46,114 bases of DNA, taken from NCBI GenBank assembly GCA_017557195.1, contig JAFZAL010000191.1, forward strand, positions 1 through 46,114, in the 5' to 3' direction. Numbering within the stretch: position 1 is the first letter of the stretch; every line of letters begins with the position of its first letter. The translations under genes were made by a program, and so were the position numbers. Below the pieces are notes generated by a model. That model was not told the DNA's origin. It made no database searches and was given only the letters and a program-made list of their open reading frames with translations. Positions 9,842-18,198 of the stretch are shown here, one piece after another. The DNA comes from Thermoguttaceae bacterium (lineage in GTDB: Bacteria; Planctomycetota; Planctomycetia; Pirellulales; Thermoguttaceae).

Positions 9842-9877
9842 GCGAGAGTGAAGCGTTAGCGGAACTCTCGCTTTTTT
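9842..9877 (+). terminator. Rho-independent terminator of the PEP-CTERM gene
   Basis: GCGAGAGT (9842-9849) pairs perfectly with ACTCTCGC (9864-9871) and is followed directly by six T residues. It lies 30 bases after the stop codon. Confidence 0.85.
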
Positions 9878-10090
9878 CTTGACGGCAAAGCCGTCAAGTT
9901 AGGCGCCCGAGACAGACGCCATCCAGAGGAGGTTTTCGGCTTCGTCGTTTTGTTATACAACGTTCGCTTCGCTAATGCCCACGGGTTTACACCCGCGGCT
10001 CGCCTAAGCGTAACTTCGCATCCGTTGGACGCTCCGTTACCGCCTTCCATTGTTACGTCGATTCCGCCTTTTTTCGTGGTTAATAATCTT
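9878..10090. other. Intergenic palindrome-rich region
   Basis: No gene is credible here. A perfect 9-bp stem (CTTGACGGC/GCCGTCAAG, loop AAA) lies at 9878-9898. Near 9970-10030 the sequence has the CCCACGGGTTTACACCCG hairpin and TTCGCTTCG words typical of planctomycete dispersed intergenic repeats (recalled from other genomes, not searched). Confidence 0.5.
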
Positions 10091-10097
10091 CAGAGGG

Positions 10098-10943
10098 TCA
10101 GCTGACAATCCCGCTTAACGCCGCATAGACGTTGCTCAGTTCCTGGGCGACAACTTCCGCCCAGACGGCCCCGACGGCGCGGCAGGCGGAGTTCCATTGG
10201 TTTTGATGTCGGCTCAGGTTCTGTTCGTACGTCTTAAACAGCCCGGCGTCAGCGCGGCGGATGGCAATAGCGTCCGTTTCGCTGTCCGTCAGGCGAACGT
10301 CGCCGGTAAAGTCCGGATGAACGTCCTGACGATCTAAAATCTGAACGTACGCCGCCCAGGCGTCGGCAGACCCCAGCCGACGAGTTACAGCAAACGGGTC
10401 TTCTTCCCAAAGGAAATCGGAGAGAATAATTTTGAACGTCTTCGGATTCCAGTCCGGACCGGATTCGAGAATCGTCGCTCCCAGAGAAGTCGTCGAATCG
10501 AACGCCATCGGCGCGGTTTGCTCGGTTATGAACTGACGATACGACGAGCGGTCAAAGACGCCGTCGATCATTCGCCACAGCTGACAGGAGAATCGGGAAT
10601 TCTCCGCCGCGCCCATAAAGTACCCGGTCAGATATTCCGCCGCCGCCTGTTTTTGAGGCGTAATTGCCATCGATCGGGACGTGTCGAGAAGAATGTCGAC
10701 GTGCGGCTGAATCTCGTTTTCAAACCGCTTGACAATCAACCGATCCGTTCTGCCGTAGGCGTTCCAATCAATGTGACGCAAATCGTCGCCGGGGACGTAG
10801 GCGCGATAGTCCATAAATTCCAGCGACGCGCCCGCGTCTCGACCAAGCTTTTCGCCCCAGCGGCCGTGAGACGTCGTTTGAGAATCAAATCGTCTCTCCG
10901 CGCCTGCGGCAAATCCGGCAGAAAGGTTGTCTATAGAACTCAT
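10098..10943 (-). CDS. DUF58 domain-containing protein
   Basis: 281-aa cytosolic protein of the DUF58 family (vWA-like). The family hallmark is clear: DYRAYVPGDDLRHIDW followed by AYGRTDRLIVKRFE at about residues 45-75, then a vWA-type strand with a partial MIDAS motif DTSRSMA (about residues 89-95). DUF58 proteins usually sit beside MoxR-type AAA+ ATPases and membrane vWA proteins; none is in this window, so this copy is separated from the usual partners. Start ATG at 10943. The function of the family is poorly defined and no specific role can be assigned. Confidence 0.9.
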   Translation of the reverse strand: MSSIDNLSAGFAAGAERRFDSQTTSHGRWGEKLGRDAGASLEFMDYRAYVPGDDLRHIDWNAYGRTDRLIVKRFENEIQPHVDILLDTSRSMAITPQKQAAAEYLTGYFMGAAENSRFSCQLWRMIDGVFDRSSYRQFITEQTAPMAFDSTTSLGATILESGPDWNPKTFKIILSDFLWEEDPFAVTRRLGSADAWAAYVQILDRQDVHPDFTGDVRLTDSETDAIAIRRADAGLFKTYEQNLSRHQNQWNSACRAVGAVWAEVVAQELSNVYAALSGIVS

Positions 10944-11010
10944 AACGATATTGTAATAGAAGTTAAATATATTGCAAGACGGGGGGCGAGTTGGGGTGCG
11001 TAAGTTCCCG

Positions 11011-11080
11011 GAAAAGCCTCACGCGAAGTTCGCAAAGTTCGCGAAGTTTTAAAAATAACTCTTCGTCCTTTGCGGCTAAA
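11011..11080 (+). repeat. Inverted period-9 element with TTTTAAAA centre
   Basis: GGAAAAGCCTCACGCG is followed by CGCGAAGTT/CGCAAAGTT/CGCGAAGTT, then TTTTAAAAA, then the opposite-strand units CTTCGTCCTTTGCGGCT. The reverse complement of 45841-45931 has the same two ends and the same centre. Directly after it, GCGAG-CTT-CGCTCGC (11092-11106) makes another short hairpin. Confidence 0.8.
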
Positions 11081-11127
11081 AAATTTATAAGGCGAGCTTC
11101 GCTCGCGATCCGAGAAGGGAGTCCGAC

Positions 11128-12039
11128 CTACTGTTTTTTCAGCGTAACTTTGACGATTTGCGGCGGGGAGAAAAAGCGCAACGGGACGCCTGTCGTGCCG
11201 ACGCCGTTGGAGGTGATAATCGTTGACGTTTTATTGTACGGGAAATGTTCGACGTCGATGCGCCCGGAAGTATACGCTCGATTGCGAAGCATGCTGATCG
11301 GGGCGTAGAGTCCGAAAAACGTTACCTGTCCGCCATGGGAATGCCCGGCTAAAACCAGGTCGATGCGCCGCTGATGTTCCGGGTCGAAGCGGTCGAACAG
11401 GTCCGGGGAATGAGTCAGCAGAACAACAAACTCGTCTTCCGTCCGGTCGTTCATTTCGTAATAAGGAAACTGCAGCGGAAAACGTCGATTCCAAACGTAG
11501 TCCGTTCCGAACAGGCGGATTCTCTGCCCGTTCTTTTCCAGCCAGACGCCTTTGTCGGTCAGGTTGACGATTCCCCCTTTTTCCTGAAGAATTCCCATGA
11601 CCTTTTCCATATCCAGATGAACGTAATCGTGATTTCCCGGGACGCCGAACTTGCCCAGCGGCGCGGAAAGAGCGTTCATCGATTCCGCCAGCGCTTCGAC
11701 TTTGTAGTATTTTTTATCAGCGTAGTCGCCGCCGAAAAGAATCAAGTCCGGCTTTTCCTTTTTCGTCAGCTCAACGACTTTGTTCCTTAGATCAAACGTT
11801 CCCCAGCGTCCCTGGTGTGTATCGGTAATCAAGACGATAACCGTCCCGTCGAACTCGGACGGCAAATCGGGAGAAACGACGGTATACTCTACCGTCTGGA
11901 GAGTGCGGGATTCTATAAAATAAGCATACGAGACGAAACAGAACCCTGTAAGAGCGGCAAGCAAAAACAAAATTGTAACAGTCGCCCTCAGTCGGGTCGA
12001 AAAGAACAGGCGATAAAGACTGCTGGTCAACGTCGGCAT
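11128..12039 (-). CDS. Membrane-anchored metallophosphoesterase, YkuE-like
   Basis: 303-aa calcineurin-like phosphoesterase. One N-terminal membrane segment (about residues 18-42) precedes the catalytic domain. The metal-binding motifs are all present and in order: DTHQG (DxH), GGDYAD (GD), PGNHDYVH (GNHD), LTHSPD and GHSHGGQ (GHxH). This set, with the membrane anchor, fits the YkuE / UDP-2,3-diacylglucosamine hydrolase-like group. I chose ATG at 12039 rather than the in-frame TTG at 12045, because AGGAG lies 9 nt before the ATG but only 3 nt before the TTG. The substrate is unknown. Confidence 0.9.
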   Translation of the reverse strand: MPTLTSSLYRLFFSTRLRATVTILFLLAALTGFCFVSYAYFIESRTLQTVEYTVVSPDLPSEFDGTVIVLITDTHQGRWGTFDLRNKVVELTKKEKPDLILFGGDYADKKYYKVEALAESMNALSAPLGKFGVPGNHDYVHLDMEKVMGILQEKGGIVNLTDKGVWLEKNGQRIRLFGTDYVWNRRFPLQFPYYEMNDRTEDEFVVLLTHSPDLFDRFDPEHQRRIDLVLAGHSHGGQVTFFGLYAPISMLRNRAYTSGRIDVEHFPYNKTSTIITSNGVGTTGVPLRFFSPPQIVKVTLKKQ

Positions 12040-12082
12040 TCCCAATTTCTCCTGTTCTTATCAATGCGCCTGATTTCTGATT

Positions 12083-14566
12083 CTAGTTGAACGACAGCGA
12101 ATAGCGCGACGACGAGTATTTCCCGTTGGCGTTGTCGGCGAGGTATCCTTGCAAGGCGGCGTCGTGAATGGCGACCCGGTCAGCTTCAGTCAGACGTCCA
12201 ATGCGGCGCGAAGCAAAGTTGGAAATTGTAACAGATCGCGCACCGTCGGAAAGGGTTGTCCCTGCGCTGGTTGCTGTAACAGTCTCGGCAACGCTTTGCG
12301 AACCGTAAATCGACGCTGAGTCGACGCCGGAAGAGGACGAGTCGGACGAAACCGCCTTGACGCTCTGGAATCCGTTTACAATCGTCATGTAGCTGGACGA
12401 ATACATCTTTGTCTGGTTGACGTCGGCAATGACGTAGTCCGGCTTGGACGCGTCCGCTGAATCTTTGAGCGTTGCGGCGCAGTACCCGGTTCCTGCGTAG
12501 GCGTAGGTGTAATAAAACCCGGAAGCGGAACAGGTCACGTTGTTCGTTTTGAACGTCGACGCGCCCGCCTGAGCGGTAAGCGTGGCAGCGGAAGTTCCGG
12601 CTGTGTATCGAACCGCGTCGTTTCCGCCGTTGACGGACTTCAAAACGACGTCGTTCATTCCAATCAGATACGCCCGGAACGTCGTCCCGTTATAGGCAAC
12701 GGCGTTTTCTGTAACGCTGAACAGGTCGTAGTCGGCGGAATCGTAAATAACAGCGGAATTGCGCCCGCCGACAGTCTGTGACACGTTGACTTCTTTCATG
12801 CCGGACGCTGACCACGTATTCGCGCCGGTCGTCCACGTTGCGGTGCGGTTTTTGAGATTCAATTCCAGATTGTCGTCTCCGGCGGAATCGTAGAAGACGA
12901 CGGAATCGGCGCTGTCCGCTTTGATTGAAGTCGTTTTCGCGCCGAACGCCTTGACGACGTAGCCATCGCCGTTGATAAGCGTGTATTCCTGATAACAGCG
13001 AATCGAATCGGTTCCCGCCGAGGCGATAAACTCAAACGCATCCGCGCCGGCGCCGAGGTTGCACTGAACCGATTTGATTGTACTAAACGAGTACGTAAGC
13101 GTATTCCCGTTGAACGTAAATTTCCACTGCGATCCGGACGCATCCACTTTAAGCGAGTCCGCCCCCGACGTTCCCGTAAAGAGAATCTTCGTTCCAGAAA
13201 CCGTTACGCCGTCCGGCAGATTCGCCCGGCTGGACGTCTGCTGAACGTTGGCATTGACATTCGTATTTGTATTGACGTTTGTATTAGTCGACGTATTTGT
13301 GTTTGTATTCGTCGAAACGTTTGTATTTGCTGACGTATTGGTATTTGTCGAGGTGTTGGTATTCGTATTTGAGTTTGTACTCGTATTGACGTTTGTATTT
13401 GTCGACGTGTTGGTATTTGTCTGTGTTGTGTTCGTCTGCGTTGTTGTACTGGTCGAAGTCTGATTGGCGTCGAGGGAATAGATGTATTCCACCGCCTTGA
13501 GAACGTTGATTCGATTGTACGTTTGTTTTGTGAGGGCGTCGTAGACCTTGTCCGCCGTAGACGTCATGACGGAATAGATGTCCTGCTGTGTAACAGACGT
13601 ATAGCCCATGTTGGCGTACGCTTCTCGCAGGAGGCAGGAAACGCCGGTAACAACGGGCGTTGCCATGCTCGTGCCTGTCATGCGGGTGAAGTCGTCGCTT
13701 CGATTGTTGTTGTTGCCTAAATAGTCCGGGATGGACGAATAAATCCCGTAACCGGGCGCGAAAATTGTGTTGGAATCTCGCTGGGAATAGGTCGCAATAT
13801 CGCCGTCTCCGTCAACCGCGCCGACGGAAACCGTGTACTGACTGCACGCCGGGTACGCAACGCCCGCAGTCGGGTAATCTTTGTAGTCGTTCCCGGCGGC
13901 AACGCTGATAAACACGCCGGAATTGTAGAGCGATTCCAGCTCGTCGTCCAGAATTTTCCAGTCCGTTGAATTCGAATTGCTCGAAACGGAACCGACAGAC
14001 AGGTTGACAGCCGTAATCGGGTTGTCATACGAATTGAGATTGGTTTCGATCCATTGCAGCGCCTGTTCAATCAGCTCGAACGAACCGACGCCGTTGTTGT
14101 CAAACACTCGCAGGACGACCAAGTCTACGCCGGGCGCGACGCCGGTGTATTTGGTTGTCGATCCAGCTAAAATGCCGGCTAAATGAGTTCCATGACCGCC
14201 GTAAGAAGATTCGTCTGAGGGGTTGGAATCGTTCTCTGCGAAGTCCCAGCCGCCGACAATTTGTCCGGAACGAAACGCCTTGTGATCTGCCGTAATTCCG
14301 GAATCGACGATGACCACCGTCTGACCAGACCCTGAGAGATTGTATTTCTGCTGAACTTCCGTCAGTCCGATTAAATCGTCAACGACGGAATTGTATTTCA
14401 TAACGCCGCTTTTAGCGTACGACGTATAACTGTAATCGCTTTCCAGCCCGGTCAAATCGACAGGCTGCGTCACGCTTAGCATCCGGCGCGATTCCAGGTC
14501 TTCAATGCGCAATGTCCTAAAACGCCCCGCTGCGCGCGAAGCGCTGGCGTCCTTACTTCTTCTCAT
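12083..14566 (-). CDS. Secreted subtilisin-like serine protease (S8) with Asn/Thr repeat linker
   Basis: 827-aa protein. The N-terminus carries the planctomycete motif IEDLESRRMLS (about 21-31) instead of a classical signal peptide. The peptidase domain spans about 65-360 with catalytic Asp88 (VIVDSG), His125 (GGHGTH), oxyanion Asn226 (AAGND) and Ser300 (GTSMATP), so it should be active. A low-complexity linker of Asn/Thr/Ser dipeptides (about 370-445) leads into a 380-residue beta-rich region with repeated motifs such as DSAGDDNLELN and DSADYDLFSV, resembling planctomycete surface-protein repeats. The C-terminus (VAIHDAALQGYLA) has no anchor that I recognise. It is probably exported and surface-bound; targets are unknown. 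Confidence 0.92.
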   Translation of the reverse strand: MRRSKDASASRAAGRFRTLRIEDLESRRMLSVTQPVDLTGLESDYSYTSYAKSGVMKYNSVVDDLIGLTEVQQKYNLSGSGQTVVIVDSGITADHKAFRSGQIVGGWDFAENDSNPSDESSYGGHGTHLAGILAGSTTKYTGVAPGVDLVVLRVFDNNGVGSFELIEQALQWIETNLNSYDNPITAVNLSVGSVSSNSNSTDWKILDDELESLYNSGVFISVAAGNDYKDYPTAGVAYPACSQYTVSVGAVDGDGDIATYSQRDSNTIFAPGYGIYSSIPDYLGNNNNRSDDFTRMTGTSMATPVVTGVSCLLREAYANMGYTSVTQQDIYSVMTSTADKVYDALTKQTYNRINVLKAVEYIYSLDANQTSTSTTTQTNTTQTNTNTSTNTNVNTSTNSNTNTNTSTNTNTSANTNVSTNTNTNTSTNTNVNTNTNVNANVQQTSSRANLPDGVTVSGTKILFTGTSGADSLKVDASGSQWKFTFNGNTLTYSFSTIKSVQCNLGAGADAFEFIASAGTDSIRCYQEYTLINGDGYVVKAFGAKTTSIKADSADSVVFYDSAGDDNLELNLKNRTATWTTGANTWSASGMKEVNVSQTVGGRNSAVIYDSADYDLFSVTENAVAYNGTTFRAYLIGMNDVVLKSVNGGNDAVRYTAGTSAATLTAQAGASTFKTNNVTCSASGFYYTYAYAGTGYCAATLKDSADASKPDYVIADVNQTKMYSSSYMTIVNGFQSVKAVSSDSSSSGVDSASIYGSQSVAETVTATSAGTTLSDGARSVTISNFASRRIGRLTEADRVAIHDAALQGYLADNANGKYSSSRYSLSFN
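13245..13455 (-). repeat. Coding tandem repeat (Asn-Thr-rich linker of the protease)
   Basis: Imperfect 6- and 12-bp repeats of the GTATTTGT/GACGTT type encode alternating NTNTST and NTNVNT residues. Repeat length is a multiple of three, so copy-number change keeps the frame and varies linker length. Confidence 0.9.
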
Positions 14567-14945
14567 GGTGTAAACTCAAAGGTGCAAAAAGAAAAGCTGA
14601 AGTTCCCGACAACCTCGGACGATATAGTCTGTAGGAGGAGCAGGATAACTCGTGTTTCAAAATCATGGCGTAGTGTCGGCGCTATCGGCACAATCGTTAT
14701 AATCGGACTTTTAGCGCGGACGGATTGTATGAATCAATTCATATATACCGTTCGCGCCGATTAATCCAGATGTAGCGATTATTCCAATAACGCTAATTAT
14801 AATGATACATGAAAATTGGATTTTTTCAATGAAAAATTCAAATTTCTCGAATAAAAAATAAAAAATTCCAGGTTTTGGGTCCTGTTAAATCGATTTTATC
14901 AACTTTAACGATTGTATCAATTTTAACAATTAGGTAAAATTTACA
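14567..14945. other. Intergenic region, mostly AT-rich, no gene seen
   Basis: This is the upstream region of the protease. At about 14895-14935 two imperfect copies of TATCAAYTTTAACRATT occur in tandem, which could be an operator. No coding region with a ribosome-binding site is visible on either strand. Confidence 0.5.
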
Positions 14946-14991
14946 AAAATTCCCCGTCAAGTTCTGTGAGGACTTGAAGAGGGATTTTTTA
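14946..14991 (-). terminator. Terminator hairpin after the secretin-like gene (probably bidirectional)
   Basis: TCAAGT (14957-14962) pairs with ACTTGA (14972-14977), extended across an internal loop by TCCC/GGGA. The plus strand continues with six T, and the minus strand with ATTTTTG. It lies about 45 nt beyond the stop codon at 15035. Confidence 0.65.
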
Positions 14992-15034
14992 GAATGCCGC
15001 GGTCTTTATGCTGTTATTGGCGGCTTGGTTGATC

Positions 15035-16099
15035 TTATTGCTGTCGAACAATCAGAATGAGCGTTTCGACGCGATCTCCGCCCAGCGGCGATATGCCGGG
15101 AACGTTGTTGCGTTCCGGGATGGGCGAAGGCGTAATTCCAACAGAAATCAGCAGCGCTCGGTCTGCCGCCCACATGAATCGTTCCTGAAATCGGAACTGG
15201 TCAATGCGAGGCGTCTGAATTTTAAATGAACCCGGTCGGCGGCCGGTCGGCGTTGGGAAATTGACGTCGTAGACCCGCTCGAGGTTGTCGATATGAACCT
15301 GTACCAGAGCGTCGACGATGCGGTCGTCTCCCGTTACAAGGGGCGTGAATTCCAGCTTGCAGCCGGATTCTACCAGACCGTTGGCAGTGCGAAAACCGCC
15401 GCCGGCGGGATCCGGATAGACGCCTCGAACGTATTGCCGTGGGTGAGTCAGATTGACCGTTGCCGGCTGACCGTTATGAACTGTTACAACAGGCGAATTG
15501 ACCTGCTGCAAATTGTATCGATCCTGAAGAATTCGCACCAGATTGGGGACGTCTGAAAGATTGAGAATCCAGGCGGACGACCCGGGGCTTTGCGTTTCCG
15601 CCGCCCGCAAAAACGAAGCCGTCTGAGCGCGCCAGGCGGGGCTGCTAACCGTCATGACGCGGAACTGCCACGTGATTGTTCTGTTCCCGGAAAGAAGATA
15701 CTGGTTGACAATCGACTCAACCTGCTCCTGAATTTCCGGAGTGTGATAAACGCGAACGTGGTGCGGTGTAACGTTAAGCAATCCAGGCGTTGCGCCGCAC
15801 CAGACGTTGTGCCCTGTTTGACGCAAAATCGCGTCGAGAATTGCCTGTTCCGGGCGGCTGGTGTTGGTTACGCCCTGAGTGTACGCGCTGATGTTGTACT
15901 CTTTCCAGATTTGTCCCTGCTGGGGGAACTGCGCTCCGCTTATCGACGTAAACAAGACAAGAATCGACAGGCAAAAAGACGAAAATGTAACGCGCCCAAA
16001 CGGCGTTCGGATTGAGTGAGAAATCCGACATGGATGCAAGAGTTCTTCAAACGATTCCTTCGAGTTTGTTCTCTTGCTTTTCGCTTCCTGCGCGTTCAT
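15035..16099 (-). CDS. Secretin-like periplasmic/outer-membrane protein
   Basis: 354 aa. A long basic N-terminus precedes a hydrophobic signal (about 40-57, ending SGAQF). The middle (about 70-150) resembles the small alpha/beta domain found before secretin pores (PEQAILDAILRQTG, HTPEIQEQVESIVNQYL). The C-terminal half matches the secretin family pattern: VVTVHNGQPATVNL, a G-x-KLEFTPLVTGDDRIVDALVQV core, TPR, and a final ILIVRQQ strand. It is much shorter than GspD (about 650 aa) and no other type II/IV secretion or pilus gene is nearby, so a full pore function is doubtful. Start ATG 16099 is preceded by a near-perfect AGGAGGAAG. The gene lies 16 nt after a small planctomycete-type gene and is probably cotranscribed with it. 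Confidence 0.75.
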   Translation of the reverse strand: MNAQEAKSKRTNSKESFEELLHPCRISHSIRTPFGRVTFSSFCLSILVLFTSISGAQFPQQGQIWKEYNISAYTQGVTNTSRPEQAILDAILRQTGHNVWCGATPGLLNVTPHHVRVYHTPEIQEQVESIVNQYLLSGNRTITWQFRVMTVSSPAWRAQTASFLRAAETQSPGSSAWILNLSDVPNLVRILQDRYNLQQVNSPVVTVHNGQPATVNLTHPRQYVRGVYPDPAGGGFRTANGLVESGCKLEFTPLVTGDDRIVDALVQVHIDNLERVYDVNFPTPTGRRPGSFKIQTPRIDQFRFQERFMWAADRALLISVGITPSPIPERNNVPGISPLGGDRVETLILIVRQQ

Positions 16100-16102
16100 A
16101 AT

Positions 16103-16111
16103 CTTCCTCCT
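16103..16111 (-). promoter_or_regulatory. Strong ribosome-binding site of the secretin-like gene
   Basis: AGGAGGAAG on the minus strand, 3-4 nt before the ATG at 16099. It is one of the best Shine-Dalgarno matches in a window where many genes lack one. Confidence 0.75.
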
Positions 16112-16115
16112 GAAG

Positions 16116-16490
16116 TTATGGTCCGAACTCCTGCCGATACCCCAACGAACGGATAACCGTCAGCAGTTCTTCATGACTGATAAACCGGCGATGAAAATGG
16201 ATTTTATAGGCGTCAATCGCTAAAGCCAGCTCTCGGGCTTCCGGCGACAACTCCGCATAGGAGTCGACAAACTGCCGCCGTTCGACCTGTTTCGGAGCCG
16301 AGTCGTCCAACGCATCTGGCGACGGAGCGTTCTCCAGATCTTCCAGAGCAAGCTCGCAAGGCGGAACGCGGCTTTCGCGTTTTTTCTGACGGTTCCGTCG
16401 TTCCCAGTACGCGATTCGGGACGGTTTAACGTTTTCGCTTGAACCGGGATAATGAGCCTGTTTCGGACGGTGCGACGCTTTTTTATCCAT
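16116..16490 (-). CDS. Conserved planctomycete-type small hypothetical protein
   Basis: 124-aa soluble protein. The N-terminal half is basic and probably disordered ([21 protein letters not shown]). The C-terminal 55 residues form a compact predicted helical unit, [19 protein letters not shown] followed by [19 protein letters not shown], a pattern I recall from many small planctomycete proteins of unknown function. I chose ATG 16490, not the longer frame to 16571, because MDKKASH begins the charged segment and AAGG lies about 9 nt upstream. The gene precedes the secretin-like gene by 16 nt. No function can be given. Confidence 0.75.
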   Translation of the reverse strand: MDKKASHRPKQAHYPGSSENVKPSRIAYWERRNRQKKRESRVPPCELALEDLENAPSPDALDDSAPKQVERRQFVDSYAELSPEARELALAIDAYKIHFHRRFISHEELLTVIRSLGYRQEFGP

Positions 16491-16624
16491 GATGACTGCC
16501 TTGAGCTTGAAATTGAGGAAAGTATAAACAATAATCGCTTCTCGCAACTTTATTATACTCGCCCAAGTCAAGGGTCGTCGGCGGGAGTATAGGGATTTTT
16601 CTCAATCCCGTCAAGAGAGATTTT

Positions 16625-16760
16625 GAGGCAGTAGGCAGTAGACAATAGGCAGTAGGCAGTAGGCAATAGGCAGTAGGCAATAGGCAGTAGGCAATAGGCA
16701 GTAGGCAATAGGCAGTAGGCAATAGGCAGTAGGCTGTAGGCAATAGGCAGTAGGCAATAG
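16625..16760 (+). repeat. Period-7 array, units GTAGGCA and ATAGGCA
   Basis: About 19 heptamers of RTAGGCA. From about 16650 the first base alternates regularly between G and A, producing a 14-bp higher-order unit. Only two internal deviations are seen (GTAGACA, GTAGGCT). The same unit in the opposite orientation forms the array at 36033-36068. Confidence 0.97.
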
Positions 16761-16770
16761 ATTTCTTGAA

Positions 16771-16791
16771 GCGCTTGCGTCGGGGACTGCG
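16771..16791 (+). repeat. Dispersed 21-mer, copy 2
   Basis: Identical to 7140-7160. It follows the heptamer array after 10 bases, which suggests that the 21-mer and the arrays are modules of one kind of intergenic element. Confidence 0.85.
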
Positions 16792-16841
16792 ACGCCTTCT
16801 AACTCCTTGACAAAATAAGAATATATAATACACTGATTACC

Positions 16842-17969
16842 ATGAATCCTAACTTTAACTTTGATATTTTAGCAGTCGACGCCAACAGCCGAGCAAGGCG
16901 CGGCGCGTTCCATACCCCGCACGGAATCGTTCAGACCCCGGCGTTCATGCCCATCGGGACGGTCGGGTCCGTCAAGGGAATCGAAATCAGCCAACTCGAA
17001 GCAACCGGTTCTCAGATGATTCTCGGGAATACGTACCATCTGTCGCTGCGTCCGGGCGAAGACGTCGTCGCCAAACTCGGCGGACTTCACCAATTCTGCG
17101 GCTGGAACGGACCAATTCTCACCGACAGCGGAGGATTTCAAATATTCTCTCTGGCAAAACTGCTCAAAATCAAAGAGGAAGGGGCGTATTTCCGTTCCCA
17201 TATTGACGGGCGAGCGCTGACGCTGACTCCGGAACGCTCGGTTGAGATTCAGGAGGCGCTCGGTTCGGACGTCGCCATGGTTCTCGATCACGTCGTTGGG
17301 CTGCCCAATCCCGACAAGGTCATTCGCGACGCCTTTGAGCGCACGATTCGCTGGGCGAAACGCTGTCGAGACGCCCATACCCGGGAAGATCAGGCACAGT
17401 TTGGAATCGTTCAAGGCGGGCTTTCTCGAGAAATGCGCGTTGAATCCGCTCAAAAGCTGGCGGAAATCGGCTTTGAAGGCTACGCTATCGGCGGTCTGAG
17501 CGTTGGCGAGCCGCCGGAAGACATGTACAGAACCATTGAATTTACAGAACCCGCCATGCCGACAGACCGCCCGCGATACCTGATGGGCGTCGGGACGCCG
17601 CGCGATTTAATCGAATGCATCCACCGGGGCGTCGACCTGTTCGACTGCGTCATGCCGACCCGCAACGGCCGCAACGCGTTCGCCTTTACAGACAACGGCC
17701 CGATGAGAATGCGAAACGCTCAGTATATCGAAGACCCGCGTCCGATCGACGAAACCTGCCCATGCCCGGCGTGCAAACGCAGCCGAGCGTACATTCGGCA
17801 CCTGTTCGCCGCAGACGAAATGCTCGGCCCAATTCTGCTGTCGATTCACAACATCACGTACTACCAGAGACTTGTCAGCCGCGCCCGAGACGCCATCGTC
17901 AACGGAACGTGGAAAGAATTCCGCAAAGAACGCCTGGCAGGCTGGGGGTTCGAGCCGTTCAATTCGTAA
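16842..17969 (+). CDS. tgt: Queuine/preQ1 tRNA-guanine transglycosylase
   Basis: 375-aa cytosolic enzyme that exchanges guanine-34 in GUN-anticodon tRNAs for preQ1 on the way to queuosine. Family motifs are complete: [12 protein letters not shown] with the general acid/base Asp (about residue 95), GIVQGG (about 188-193), GGLSVGEP (about 218-225), [10 protein letters not shown] with the nucleophilic Asp (about 267), and the zinc site CPCPAC...RHLF near 307-325. Length is normal. The segment [12 protein letters not shown] replaces the more common FDECTPYP. No other queuosine gene is in the window. The stop codon TAA is the first part of a TAATGCG heptamer array. Confidence 0.97.
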   Translation: MNPNFNFDILAVDANSRARRGAFHTPHGIVQTPAFMPIGTVGSVKGIEISQLEATGSQMILGNTYHLSLRPGEDVVAKLGGLHQFCGWNGPILTDSGGFQIFSLAKLLKIKEEGAYFRSHIDGRALTLTPERSVEIQEALGSDVAMVLDHVVGLPNPDKVIRDAFERTIRWAKRCRDAHTREDQAQFGIVQGGLSREMRVESAQKLAEIGFEGYAIGGLSVGEPPEDMYRTIEFTEPAMPTDRPRYLMGVGTPRDLIECIHRGVDLFDCVMPTRNGRNAFAFTDNGPMRMRNAQYIEDPRPIDETCPCPACKRSRAYIRHLFAADEMLGPILLSIHNITYYQRLVSRARDAIVNGTWKEFRKERLAGWGFEPFNS

Positions 17970-17981
17970 TGCGTAATGCGG
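17965..17981 (+). repeat. Short period-7 array CGTAATG over the tgt stop codon
   Basis: CGTAATG-CGTAATG-CGG. The tgt stop codon (17967-17969) is part of the first unit. Confidence 0.65.
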
Positions 17982-17995
17982 AATTATCAATTTTT

Positions 17996-18101
17996 TAAAC
18001 ACGAAAAACACGAAAATGACGAAATAACACGAAAATTTTAAAATATATAGATTGTAAAAAAACTTTTCGTCTCTTTCGCTTATTTCGTGTATTTCGTGTT
18101 A
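17996..18101 (+). repeat. Inverted period-9 element, units AACACGAAA / TTTCGTGTA
   Basis: The left arm (17996-18036) has repeated AACACGAAA units. The centre is TTTTAAAATATATAG. The right arm (18063-18101) has TTTCGTGTA units, the reverse complement of the left. The arms could fold into a long imperfect hairpin downstream of tgt. Confidence 0.8.
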
Positions 18102-18108
18102 AAAAACT

Positions 18109-18139
18109 CTCGCTTCTCGCAACTCGCTACTCGCAACTA
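18109..18139 (+). repeat. Period-7 array WCTCGCW
   Basis: TCTCGCT-TCTCGCA-ACTCGCT-ACTCGCA-ACTA: four units in which the fifth to seventh and first bases vary as in other arrays of the window. Confidence 0.75.
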
Positions 18140-18170
18140 AGTTTAACGATTATTTTAGTTCTATCAAATT

Positions 18171-18198
18171 TTGAGAACTATTTTCTATATATTATAGT
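18171..18198 (+). promoter_or_regulatory. Candidate promoter of the ABC transporter operon
   Basis: TTGAGA (18171-18176), a 16-bp spacer, then TATAGT (18193-18198); each hexamer has five of six consensus bases. The leader would be about 150 nt. Confidence 0.45.

Larger units (their letters stand above)
16491..16841. other. Intergenic region carrying the longest heptamer array
   Basis: Besides the array at 16625-16760 and the 21-mer at 16771-16791, the segment holds AT-rich sequence before tgt. TTGACA (16807) and TATAAT (16824) are present, but only 11 bp apart. Confidence 0.6.

Noticed and set aside
14582..14764. 60-codon plus-strand frame upstream of the protease
   Set aside because: No ribosome-binding site, no recognisable pattern; likely the protease upstream region.
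16625..16760. Regular array that could be taken for a CRISPR
   Set aside because: Units are 7 bp and contiguous, with no unique spacers and no cas genes.
16807..16829. TTGACA and TATAAT before tgt as promoter
   Set aside because: The spacing is 11 bp, far below the 16-18 bp needed.
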